Positions 12,501 to 24,010 of a stretch of DNA of 64,000 nucleotides are shown here, piece by piece. The stretch is from positions 18,062,036 through 18,126,035 of the forward strand of contig CM067576.1 of NCBI GenBank assembly GCA_034336665.1, written 5' to 3'. This DNA is from Luscinia megarhynchos. Lineage: Eukaryota; Chordata; Aves; Passeriformes; Turdidae. Numbering within the stretch: position 1 is the stretch's first letter; the number at the start of each line of letters is the position of its first letter. Under the pieces are notes generated by a model. The model saw nothing but the letters and a program-made list of their open reading frames with translations. It made no database searches and was not told the origin of the DNA. The position numbers and the translations under genes were made by a program.

Positions 12501-15500
12501 AAGCATGCAGGCCAACATTTGGGAAATTAAAGCAGACAGAAATTCTTTAAACGTTGTGGCAAATCATGAAATCATTCTGCCAGTTTAGGCTTCTTAGAGA
12601 GAAGCACTTGGGCGATGCAAATGTAAGCATTCCAGCTACTATATAAAGGTTTAGTTTGCTTAAGGGGAGCTGGATGAACTATGCTGAGAAAACACATTTG
12701 CTACCCTCCATTCCCACTGCTTGGTGCAGTATCTGACTGTCAGGGGGCCTTTACAGACTGGCTCTTGCCTACAACCAGACAGGAACAGAGGCTCAGCTGG
12801 CAACATTAGTGTCTTTGCCTACTTTGACCATCTCAGCTGTATGGGCTGCTTACAAGAGAAGAAAAATGCATCTGAATCTTAAGGCATTGTGAAAATCTCA
12901 TGCATCACAATTACAGGAGGGTTTTTTCGGAAAAGATATATAAAAATATTTGTGAATATATGAAGCTTTCTGAGCCTGAAAAATATTTACAAGCCTTTGA
13001 AATCATCCAGTTCCACAAAGTGCACTAATCCTATTTCAGTTGCTAGCTCCAATACCATCAAAACAGGAAAGAGGAAAACCACTTGATTTCACACATGGGC
13101 AAATTGGCATGGATTCTGCTAAAATAACTGATCTAAGCAGGAAGGAATTTTCCAGTTTGTTACCAGGTTGCAAAGCTGTGATCTTCTGTGCTAACTCATA
13201 CAAAAATCCAATTCCTCTGTATTTCTCCTGGATACCACTTAGGCAGCCTGTTGTTAGAATATAACCATCAGTAAGCATTAATAAGACCTGGATATAAACT
13301 ATTTTCCAGTGGAAGATATATACATGTATATCTTTCTGAACCACACAAGAGTGCTGTGAGAGTCAGTTAAGAACAAAAGAGCATCTTCTCAATTAACATA
13401 ATCTCAAATCTATTAAAATTTCACTGTTATAAGTCTAAAAGGAGAAGGTGAAGTTGGCATATTTATTCAATACATTCTGTTCAGTTTAGATGGTAATGGT
13501 GCTCGGAGGGGCATTAGACAGCACATAGGCTGGGAAATGCCATCCAACTGCCTTAAACGAAGTGCCAGCTGAGGGTTCTGGTTATTACTTGTTTTCAGTG
13601 ATGTTAACTGCACAGACACTCAGCTGACTTTGCTTTGGTCTGTGCTATAACTCCAAAGTACTGCAACAAGGGAATTAACTGTGCCACAAAGCTGAGAAGC
13701 TTTTGTTTTGGGCTAACAAAAGCTAGATTGACAAATCTTAAACCGGGGCTGTACTTGAAAGTAAAGCTGCACCTTGGATCCTGACCAATTGCAAACGCTG
13801 AGCTGGAGCCTGCATGAGACCAATTTCTCCAGCCCAGCTCCTGCTCAGTGTGCTGGAGGGGAAGGATGCAGAGTCCCACCTGCAGCAGCTCAGCAGGATC
13901 AGCCCAGCAGGCTCTGTATCACACTCAAAGGAAGCACAGGCATCACAGGTGCACTGCCACTTGCTGGGGCTGGCTGCCTGCAGACACACAAAGCTGGCAA
14001 TATGTCACCTGGATGGGAGGTGTGCTGCACACCTGTATTCTGCCTGACTATCCATAAAGTATCTAATAGTTTGGCTTTACTGGTCACCTTTATTTCCATC
14101 ACTTTTACTTTTCTCTTGGGCATATCTAATCAACACCACTTGGATACTGGAATTGTCCTTTTTTCATCACTGTTCTTGCCTGGCTGAGGTGTTTCTGTGT
14201 CACCACTACTACAGTACTCCCCAGTTACTACTGAGGGACTCACACAAATGCTGCTATTTGTGTGAAGCAATAACTAATAAGTGGCCAGTGTCAGCCCTTT
14301 CTTGTTCCTGACATGCTACAGGGAAAAAAGAGGAAAGATGTATGTGAGCCCAAGCCTTCAGTTGCTGTGCTGGAGAGAAGTTATGAAGCCAAGTCACAGA
14401 CACAGAAATGCCCTGGTGTGTCCAGGGGCCCAGCTGCCCTGAGCTGAGGCTTTGCTCCCTCTCCCAGGCAGGCACTGATGCTGCCTTGGAGGGCTCTCCC
14501 CAGCAGTGAGCTCAGTGCTCTGTGAACTCACAGCACTCCCAGAGCAAAATCGTGTGGAGCACAGCAGGGCACACTGAAGCCATGAAGTGAGCATTGCAAT
14601 CAGTGTAAGCCTTAGCTCTAGAAAATAACTATGTCACAAAATAATAACAGCCTCTTCATATAAATTTCAGCCTCTCAGAGCTCAGCAATTCACTGCCAAT
14701 TTCCTCACATGCTGACAACAACACTTGTCTTCCAGGAAGTCATCTGGGATAAAAGCAGATCCCTTCCCCAGGTCTCATCGGCATAATTTTAAAATAAGTT
14801 CCTTGAAAAATATTTCTGGTCTGCTCTACCAACAGATAGGAAATAGATAGATTTTCAGCTCAATGTATTCCAGAGAGGCCCCAGTCTGGGGTCCCCTTTA
14901 CCTAACAGTGCCCAGTAAGACATCAGCTGCTGGGCACATTATCTTGTGGGTTTGCTGTGACCTAGGAAAGGCACATACCAACATTTCCATTTTAATAAAG
15001 AAATCAGTTACCAAAACTACCATCAGGGGAAGGTAGTTCCAGTAATGGGGAATTAACAAGTTTCTGTAATTAAACAATTATCTTAGATATAATTCATTAA
15101 AAGTTGCATGTTCTCATTTCATTAACTTCTCCCAGCCTTTGCTTTCCAGCTAGTTGTAATTGCAGAATAAGGTTGGAGAGGTAGGACCCAGCAAGACACA
15201 TTTACTGCAACTGCAGCAGTCTCCAGCACGTCCCAGAGCTGACCCACATTGCACAGCCAAGGAAAGCTGCAGGGACTCAGCTGCTGCCAGGCTTGCCCGG
15301 AGCCAGCTGCCATTCCACACAACACGGGCAATTTTAAGTAGCAGTCTGAACATAATATTAAACTAGATGAACTGACTCAGATCAAGGCAAGGCCTGGCAA
15401 CACAAATCTCTGTGCAGAGTAAGCCTTAGGTATCAGAACATTCAGGATGCATGATTTGGAGGCATCTTAGGAAGTTCCTCCAAGACCCTGCTCTACCAAC

Positions 15501-18500
15501 ACAGCATGTGCTCAATGCACAGCAAAAACCAGCAAAGGCAAAGGGAAGTTACAGGAACCCTTCCATCACACCTTTTTCTTTACCTGCTGCTGGGTCTTAG
15601 CTCAGAAATTAAAGCCTGATGTGTGCAAGGAGTGTAAGAGTAGCAGCTCTTCAGTTCTGCCTGAAAACCACTCACAGAGAAAGAGTGCTAAATTCCCTTT
15701 CACAGCAAATTTTGTCTAAGTTATCAGTTCAGCTCTCTGCCTCCCTTCCTTAGGATTAAAGAAGCAAAAAAAACCCAAAAAACCTCATAAGCTGGTTTTG
15801 CTTCAGTCTCTGCTTAAAAATCAAGCCATAAAATCTGTTTTAGCATTGATGTGATCAGCAGGAAACATTCGTTGGCTATTTTAGGAACTGGCACTGCAAT
15901 TGGGACTTCTTATAGTATTGGATTATTTCTTGAGAAGCAAGGATCTCCATTTCCCAGCTATAACAAAATGGAACTAAGTCCTGAGAACTGCACTTTTGTA
16001 GTACATCTGCAGATTTTTTTTCCAATTCTGGATGATGTGGTTTGTACATATCATTGCTTTAATGAGGCTTAAATTGTACAGTGAAACAAAATTTAGCAAA
16101 TTATTAAGAAAGGGGAGGAAAGTGTCACACAACCAGTGTAATAAGCAAATAGCAGCAAAAGAAAGCAAATAGGCAAATTGTTTTGGTAGAAATTCATCTT
16201 AGGTAAATACCATGCAGGACATAATTACCACTACTATCATAGAATATTCATCTACAGTTTTGGAATATTTACAAAGAAAATTCTAGTAAGAAAAAATGAA
16301 AGAAAGCAAAAGAATGTTTCCCAGAGCCCTGAAGGATAACCAGGGACAGAGGTTAGGTTTCCTGAGTTTTTGAAGCAGGTTAGTTTGGTACTCTACCTTC
16401 TTTCTGAACCCCTAAGTTCAAATTATTCAGGTTCATAGACACCTTTGCCTTAATTTTTTTTTCCTAATTACAGTATTTTTAAATACTGTTTTCAATGTCT
16501 TATTCACTAAAGTATATTTTCCTTTTGTTCAAAATAACTGATTTGAAAGCTTCACTATCCCTTGTCTGTTATGGATTAGTCATAGCCTTTAGACAGCCTC
16601 AGAACACAAGACACAAGAATACACAAAGGAGAAAAAAACCAAAGACAAAAGAAAGAAGGAACCAGTGAAAACTGAGAAATAAACCAAGACTAAAAAGAAG
16701 TGAAACATCAGATAAAATCCAGCTTATCCATGCCACATGTGCCAGCCAAACCTATGTTGCTTATTGCCTAATCCTACCTAGAGATGCCTGCCTTTGTTTC
16801 AAGAAATGTGTCAATTTTCTGAACCAACCTTAAGCGAAAATGCATTTCAAAGACAGAGAAGAAGTTAAAAATAGGCTTAATAAGCAGCTCAAACCCCAGG
16901 ATGGATTTATCTACTTCCACAGATATGAGGAGTGCAGCCTAGCATCAGCTATGTTTTGTCTAAATCTGCAGTTACCTATCATAAGCAATTCTGTTCCCCC
17001 TGCAGATGACACCAGGCACACACCAAAACAGAGCACAGACCAGCAGCAGGTTCTCCCAGCAGCATTTCATTTCAAGAAGTAATTTTCACAAATCTATTTG
17101 AAATTCTGCTGGACAATGATCATGCTTGGACTCGACACTGAGCAAGTCACAGCAGCTCAAACCTCACAGGCAGCTCTTGAGACCCTTTGCTTTTACCCAA
17201 ACTAACACCCACAAAGCCACTCTGACTTTCCAGAAATTAACTGAGAACATCACAGAGCTGGTGCAGCCTGGGCCAGGAGATTCCTGAAAAGCTGGAAGAC
17301 AGCTTTATGGAGCAGGTCCTAAGCTGGCTGGGAAAAGTGCCCTCCTTGTCCAGCGAGTGATCTCGTGAGCACAGAGACACCAAGATTAAAATTTCTGATA
17401 CAGGAAGAAAAGTGCCAGGAAAACCTCAGCTCTTGACATGAGGACAGCAAACCTCAGGCTGCTCAGAGAATTATGAAAAATGGAAAATGCTTTGCGTGAA
17501 AAACTTGAAATACTGTGTTGAGTAACATGCATAATTTCTCACTGCTCAGGAGAAAGCAGTAATTTTAAAATGACACAGGGAAAGGCAATCTGTAACCATA
17601 AGGAGGCATTTCCATTTTGTGGTTCACCCAGAAAACCATTCAAGGGCAGGCACTTTGTAAGAATGTTTTACAAATTATGTCCAGCATCAATACAAATGGG
17701 CAATTAATTAACATGTACTTGGAAAGCAATGCTTCTTTTGCACAGAGGATTTTTTAAAGTTCTACGTGGACAGAGAATAAAATAGCTGTAGCTGAAAAGC
17801 CCAGTACAGCAGATTTAATAAACTGCACTCAGATACATTACAAAGCTATTAAATGTCTGCCGTTCAGGTAATTATTGGAGGTCTGCTATATATTTTACTG
17901 TCTTCAGGCCAAGACATGAAGAAAAGGAGAGGGGAACAAAAACCAAAAGAGGAGAGGAAGTTAATGGATCCAGCCAAGGAGCTATTCTCAGTAATTATGC
18001 CTGATTAGAAATTTGTCTGCTTCAAAGAACAGAAGCCTAAAGCTTTATTAGTAATGAGAGATCTCAAGTTTCCAATTAACTGAAAACAAAACTACCACAC
18101 ATTTCACATTGTACCTTCCTGTCACACACAGTCACTGTTTTCAAATTACTCTCTGAAGGACTAATTTGTGCATGACATGACAGACAGAAGGACAGGGAAT
18201 CTTAAAAAATAAAATAATTCCAGTGATTCAGGAAACACAGTTTTGCTTGTCTAGAAGTCAGGTGGTTTAATTGATCCTCCACCTACCCTAAACCTGCCCA
18301 GATTCCAGTGCAGATGTGCAGACTTTCCATGCATCCCTTATGTAAGAGGGAGCAAACCCAGGCTCTGTGAGGCAAACCAGGAAAAACATTGGAATTTAGG
18401 CTTTTTTGCCCATGAGGAGTAAGCTGGAGCAGACAGCTGCACGGCTGAGGGCTGGCTCCTGTGCAGGGAGACTCTATCAGAAAAGCCTGATTTATTCCAA

Positions 18501-18617
18501 GAAAAGTATAACATTCACTTAAGTTCCCTTTCTTCTGTTAAATACTTACCTTTGCAATTTCATGTCCCCATTCTTTTAGTGCATGATTGAGACACTAACA
18601 TCTTTCTTTTCTTACAG
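3547..18617 (-). other. KCNIP4: KCNIP4 intron, repeat-poor stretch
   Basis: Fifteen kilobases of ordinary intron. Small features are a poly-A run on the plus strand at 3684-3701, a C-rich homopolymer at 5881-5897, and a perfect 20-bp palindrome at 12352-12371. Short open frames are scattered through it, but none has recognisable protein similarity. A possible minus-strand exon at 13164-13247 is discussed under findings. No CR1 tail or LTR is visible here. Confidence 0.65.
12352..12371. repeat. Perfect 20-bp palindrome
   Basis: TCTAGAGATATATCTCTAGA is its own reverse complement over all 20 bases. The symmetry stops at the flanking T/T pair. It is AT-rich in the centre and may be chance or a hairpin-prone site. 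Confidence 0.85.
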
Positions 18618-18805
18618 AAACCAGCTGGCGTGAGGAAGATGATGGAGAGCACTGGTCAGAGTGGGTTTGCTACAGCAGGGCAGTCAGAGTCAGGCTGGGG
18701 CTGCTCCCAGCACAGACTCCATAGCCCATCAGAACAGCCTGTTCCAGTGCTGGAGCTGAAAGGTGCTCCAGTCAGCAAGAAACCTTCTACTGCCTTCAAC
18801 ACCTC
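18618..18805 (+). other. Candidate exon with good splice sites, opposite to KCNIP4
   Basis: A pyrimidine-rich acceptor (TCTTTCTTTTCTTACAG) precedes 188 bases that end at a strong donor (GTGAGTTA). Frame 1 is open across the whole interval, 62 codons plus two bases, reading KPAGVRKMMESTGQSGFATA at its start and ending PSTAFNTS. I do not recognise the peptide. It could be an antisense non-coding RNA exon, an unannotated coding exon, or a chance pair of splice-like sites. A 62-codon open stretch alone is not rare. Confidence 0.3.
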
Positions 18806-21305
18806 GTGAGTTACCCTGCACAACGACACTTGTTATTTAGGCTAGAGACATTACGAAGGTTTTTTGAAAGTGGTTCTGCCTTCTACTTCATAAGACAGTT
18901 TGATGCAGTGGTATGAGAAGTGCACATGAATATTCCTAAACAAATTGGAGTCAAACAACTTGATGTCTTCATACTTATCAATTTTCCATGTCTCATTAAA
19001 AAAAACAACAAAACAATGTAAATCTCTCAAACACACTCTCATTACTCACAACTTCAAAGAACTTGTTCACTGTTTTATACTGAATTTACCTATATATATT
19101 TTGGTTTAAGGACTTGTAATAACATTAAATAAAAAGGCCTTGGCTTAGACCAGATTAAGTGTCACTGTAGTAACTCAGTAAGGGAATGAAACTCAAAAAA
19201 TAGCAGAAAAGCCATACAGTTTATACAATCATGTAATGACAACAGTTTTCTGCAAATTGGCATGGTGCTCTTTCAGTAACGAAAACAACCCTCCACCAAC
19301 TTTTCATTATCTACAGCAAAAGCCCAGAGCAGGGTTTTGGGGCTGGGAAGAGACCCCTTCACTGAAAAGGGCAGCAGAAATAATGAAAAAAGTCAAAGAA
19401 ATTTACACAGCACTTGTTACTTGTTATATTTGTCACTTTCCAGCAACCAATCTTTCCAAATCACCAAGACTTTGTCACCTCCCCTAGCCCCACATTTAGA
19501 TCTCTAAGTCTGATACACAAATGGTTTCTGTTGCCCCACCTTTCCCTGCTCACGGTGAGTCAGAGCTCACACTGCTCCATGCATTTACAGCATCAAGTTA
19601 TTTGTCCTTCACTTGGTATCCTCTGAATGCTCAGCAATGCACAGCACAGATTTTTTTTCCCTAATTAAAAACCAAGTTAAAGTGGTACTTACCAGACAAA
19701 TCAAAAGGTTTAATCAAAATAAAGCATTTCATAATTAAGACACAGCCATAAGAAGCAATTGCACAAACCTTCAGATATCCCTGAAAGCTGTGGTCAGTCC
19801 TTCTACAAAGGAGGCTCAATTTTGGAGTCCTTCAGCTAATTTTATTAGTCAGCTTGCACTTTCTTACACAAGACAATCTGTTCTACTCATGGAGGACTGC
19901 TACAAATAAGTCAACACTAAGCTCACCAGTCCAGTCTGGATAACTCACTTATCCTCTTTTCTTACCACATCTCATAAGCAGCTAGTAAGTACACAATACT
20001 TTGGAAGAGTTTTTTCTTTTTTAAGAAGTTTTCTGCCTCAGCATGTTCAAGTTAATTACTCTGTAACACTCAAGGCTCAGGAAAAGCACTCTCACAGTAG
20101 CATGATTAAAAGTCAACAGGATAATAGTGCCCTGCAAGCCGTAGCACTAATTGGATTTCTTAATAGGATCAGGTTGAAAAGGTTTAGTTTGGATTTTGCT
20201 GAAGGAAAAATAAATGAGAGACAAAATGAGAAAAGAAAGACTGATCCAGACATGTAGATATTAGATACAGGTTTTGCTCCCAGGTTGCCTACTCACCTCA
20301 CAAGCAACATCAGACAAGTCACTTTTTCCTCAAGCAGCTCAAACATCAATCACTGACAATCACTTATTCATGAAAAAAAGCTTCATTACTCTTGAACTGA
20401 TCTTCACACTGTACAGAACTGTTCTAAAACCTTCACTAAAAGGACTTCAGTTTGCCAGAAGAAAGGCACAAAGCCCCAAATGAGACAAGATGCTGGAATT
20501 GTCAGCAGGTGTGAAGACATGAGTATAATTAAAAGCTTACATCCACTAAGCACTAGTTATGTGGTCCCAGCAGCTATAATGAAACACTGGAACCACAGTT
20601 TGAGGGATCTCTTTTCTGACCCTTTACCTCATCAAGCTGATCTACACTTGAGTTTTTATGGGTAAAACTCCATAGCTCCAGCTTCCAGCTGATACAACAA
20701 GGACTTGAAGTTTGTCTCTGCAGATCTCAGCTGTCAGTTGCACATCTTGGGCCTGCAGACCTGAACTTAGTTGCTTCTTTATTTTTAGATGTTTCAGTTC
20801 TTTACTACCTCCATGATCCTTCCGCAGTTCTTTGTTATTTGCATCACAAAGGAAAAAACCAAGCAAGAACATTGGTCTGAGCACACAAGTACTGCACTTC
20901 TGCCAATCAGTGCAGTGAGCAACCTTCCCAGGCAGGTTAACTGCATGTTAAAGAGCTGCTGAATCAGAATACATGAGAAATCATGCTTTATTTCATGCAT
21001 AATTGTATCATCAATTTTCCTGAGGTCTGTGATTAATTTGAATGCTGAACTATTTGACGGCTCTGAAATGAGAAATCAGGTTGTTTGCTACTTCTGACAA
21101 CAGATAAATTGGGATTTTGGAACCTTTCCATCCATTGCAGTAATAAGAATAAGCTTTGATTTGCCTTTTAATCAAGTTTGTATAAAAAGTACATTAAACA
21201 AAGTTGCATCTTTTGAGGGGACTGCTAAGAAAAAGAAAAAAACAGAAGTAAAAGCTCTGGAGATTAAAGGTCATTTATCCTCAGAGCAGGCACAAAGAGT
21301 ACATC
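18806..21305 (-). other. KCNIP4: KCNIP4 intron, no gene seen
   Basis: AT-rich intronic sequence. No recognised repeat, splice-flanked open frame or RNA gene was found by eye. Confidence 0.6.
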
Positions 21306-21440
21306 TGTCGTGGCTTAGCTGCAGTGAGCAGCTCAGCCCCACGAAGCTGCTCCCTTGCTCCCCCTCAGTGGGACAGGGGAAAGAACTGGAAGCATAAAAG
21401 TGAAAAAACTCATTGCTTGAGATAAAAAGTTTAAAAACCC
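21306..21440 (-). mobile_element. ERVL-type LTR, 3' end fragment
   Basis: The plus strand starts TGTCGTGGCTTAGCTGC and runs through GTGAAAAAACTCATTGC to GAGATAAAAAGTTTAA. In reverse complement this is the typical end of a widespread avian ERVL LTR: 'CTGTCTTTATCTCAACCC', then a GC-rich stretch, ending in CACGACA. Only the terminal ~135 bases are recognisable, so the element is 5'-truncated or too diverged further in. No internal viral genes are present. Orientation is minus. The related end at 29407 is on the plus strand. Confidence 0.75.
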
Positions 21441-23729
21441 TGGTCGGGGGTGAATAATGCTTTCATTTGCGTCACTTGTCTTGGGGTTTATTTGTTTTTA
21501 TTTCCTTTTTATTATAGTTTACATTTTAAAATTATTTCTGACAATGCATATGGACCACAGTACACTCAGAGGAGTTCAGTGTTTGTGAAAGCTGAATTAT
21601 TTAGTCTTCTATTATACTTAAATGGCACTAGGCTTGTGAAAGGTATTAGACTTGACAACTTACATTTTGTGACTTTCATCCATGATGGTCAGTTGAACTT
21701 TATCAGTCTCAGTGCTTCAAGAGAACCATTTCTGGCTATGTTCACATATAATTTACCAGAATTTCAATTCATTTCCTGATATAACTTATTTCCCACACTT
21801 CCTAGAAAAAGTGCTTTTCAGCCATGCAAACACACATGGGCAGCAGCCCATCTACCTGCAGCTTCTTTGCCATATGCAGCTTGGCTAGAAAAATGATGTC
21901 ATATTTATCTCTGGACAAGAAGGAGCACTTGTCACCCTCCGAGGAACCAAGAAATTAGTTTGCTTGGTGACAACTCTGCTGCAGCATTTGCAATGTGATC
22001 TGCAGGAAAGCTTTCCTCAGCTCAGACCAGCCATCTAGGAGCCAAAACCTTGTGTCACTCGGGAAAGGCATCTGGCCTAGAATATTCAAGGGCTATTACA
22101 CCTGCAGCAAGGAAAACTCAAGACTAGATTATTTTCCCTATACACCTGGAGGGGAGGGTCCAGATGTCAACTGTCATTAAAATATCTTTAAAAGATGTGT
22201 TCAGTACAACCATTTTAAATTAAAAAAATAAGACTTCTCTGCAGGAATAAACATTGTGACATATTCTAAAATGGAAGTTTGGGTGGATTTTTTGTGTAAC
22301 TTGGCATCAAAACCTTTATTTTCTAATACATTTCACAGTTCATACAGGCTGAGAAGTACCTCTTATGTTCTAAACCTCCAGACTCTTGGGCTGAACAAAA
22401 CACATGCAATTTGGTTTTAAATCTTTCAGCACGTTGCCAGAGGAATTTCCCTGATTCCTGAGCAGAGCCATTTAAGCTGGAAAACAAAGTTAAAGTAAAA
22501 ATCCAAGTCATTGCACCTTCACTGTTTTTTTTTTAAATTAATCAATTCAGTTTGAACGTTGTTAGTGAAGGCTTTCTTTTCTATCTTTCAACTGCATTAC
22601 CATGGCAGCTATGGTTTAACCTGCCAGGAGATGCAATAAAGACATGGTTTGGAGAATCTAGAGAAGAGGGACCATGAAGGATTTTGAGCAGACAGACACA
22701 GAAACAGAGCAAGGACAAGGGCGTGTTCCATTCTCCTCCAAATCCTCAGTCTTATATAATATGTAGCTACTTTTACAAAGGCAAAGAATTCTAAGGATGG
22801 GCAAAATATAAAAGAAAATATTTTTATCACAAAATTTTTCCCTAAACAAATTATTGTTTACTTTCACAAGAGACAACCATGCACCTAAATTTATGACTCA
22901 ATTCATACTGCTTTGCACTCCTACTTTCATCTGCTGCTATACTCTTTGGGAACACAACAAGCTGACCTCCCATCGTGCACTCAGAGCAAACTGATGGTAT
23001 TTAGTCTGATATAATTTTGCCTGAAGTCAAAACGAAGCAATGCATTTAGTTCAGCTCCAGGGCACTCCTGCTCTCTGCAAGCCTGATGCACCTGTGAAGC
23101 TACACAAATTCCTTAGCAAGCAATACAAAACTTTGCTAGACTATAACAATTAGAAAGTCTATTTACAAATAAATAAGCAATAAAGAAAAAGAAGTTTACA
23201 GACAGCCATTTCAGAAGCACTCAATATACTTCAAAAACAGAAAGATTTTGAAAGCCACACATAAAAATATTTAGTCTGAAGATATCTAGAGAAATGGACT
23301 ACTAAATAAATGGTATCACTTGAGAATAAACAAGACAAACATACCTGAAATAGCTCTATGCACCTGAGTGCTCCTCCACATGGTTCAAGGGCTGTGACCA
23401 GGCACCCTGTGCACCAGCACCAGCTCAGGGGCTCATGAAGCAGCAAATGCCTCTCCTCACAAGGGGCCATGCTTCACACAAATGCATTTTCTCCAAGCAG
23501 AAATACTGCACCATGAATTAATCCCAAAAGTAAAGCTAACAGGATATTAGCAAATGTTTAGCAGATATTTGCTAGCATTCAGCAAAGGGATACATATACC
23601 CCCAGAATACACATGGAGATGTGCTATAATTCAGGTGCTCGATCACCTGGAATACCAGGTTTGATGGAAGCAGCTGCAACGGAACTCCAAACAGGTGGGC
23701 AGAGTTATGGGAATTATTTCTCACGGAGT
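21441..23729 (-). other. KCNIP4: KCNIP4 intron, no gene seen
   Basis: Ordinary intron. A strong minus-strand donor-like site (TTTCAG|GTATGT) lies at 23345/23344, but I could not pair it with an acceptor and a convincing frame. No repeat family was recognised. Confidence 0.6.
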
Positions 23730-24010
23730 CATTGCCCATTGGCGAGTAGGCCTCCACCTCTGTTGGGCTCTGCTGGCGGCAGCTGAAGCGGGAGGTGAGC
23801 GGCACCGGGGCCGGCAGGGAGCGCTGTCCCTAACCCGGGGGATGCTGCCGGCCCCACCCGGCTCTCTGCAGGAGCTTCCGGCTGCTCTGCCCAGCCCTGT
23901 CCTTCCCTGCCCAGCCGAGCCCCGTCCCTCCCTGCCCAGCCCAGCCCCAGCCGATCCCTGCTCCCTCGGTAGCGCTGCTGCCCCCTGGGCTGGGCTGGGC
24001 CCGTGCCACA
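23730..24010. promoter_or_regulatory. Isolated CpG-dense patch, possible internal promoter
   Basis: Roughly twenty CpGs fall in under 300 bases, in sharp contrast with the AT-rich flanks. An inverted CCAAT box (ATTGG, 23738-23742) stands at the left edge. A donor-like GGGAG|GTGAGC follows at 23795 on the plus strand, as in a short first exon. The right half is a degenerate C-rich repeat (TCCCTGCCCAGCC variants). Open frames here reflect GC bias and are not believable proteins. It could be a promoter of a plus-strand non-coding RNA or only a GC-rich degenerate minisatellite. Confidence 0.4.

Noticed and set aside
18618..18725. Alternative frame of the 18.6 kb segment containing HWSEWVC, like a thrombospondin repeat start
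   Set aside because: The frame stops before the donor, and the cysteine pattern that should follow is missing.
23345..23470. Minus-strand exon ending at CAG|GTATGT
   Set aside because: Strong donor but no acceptor or meaningful frame could be paired with it.
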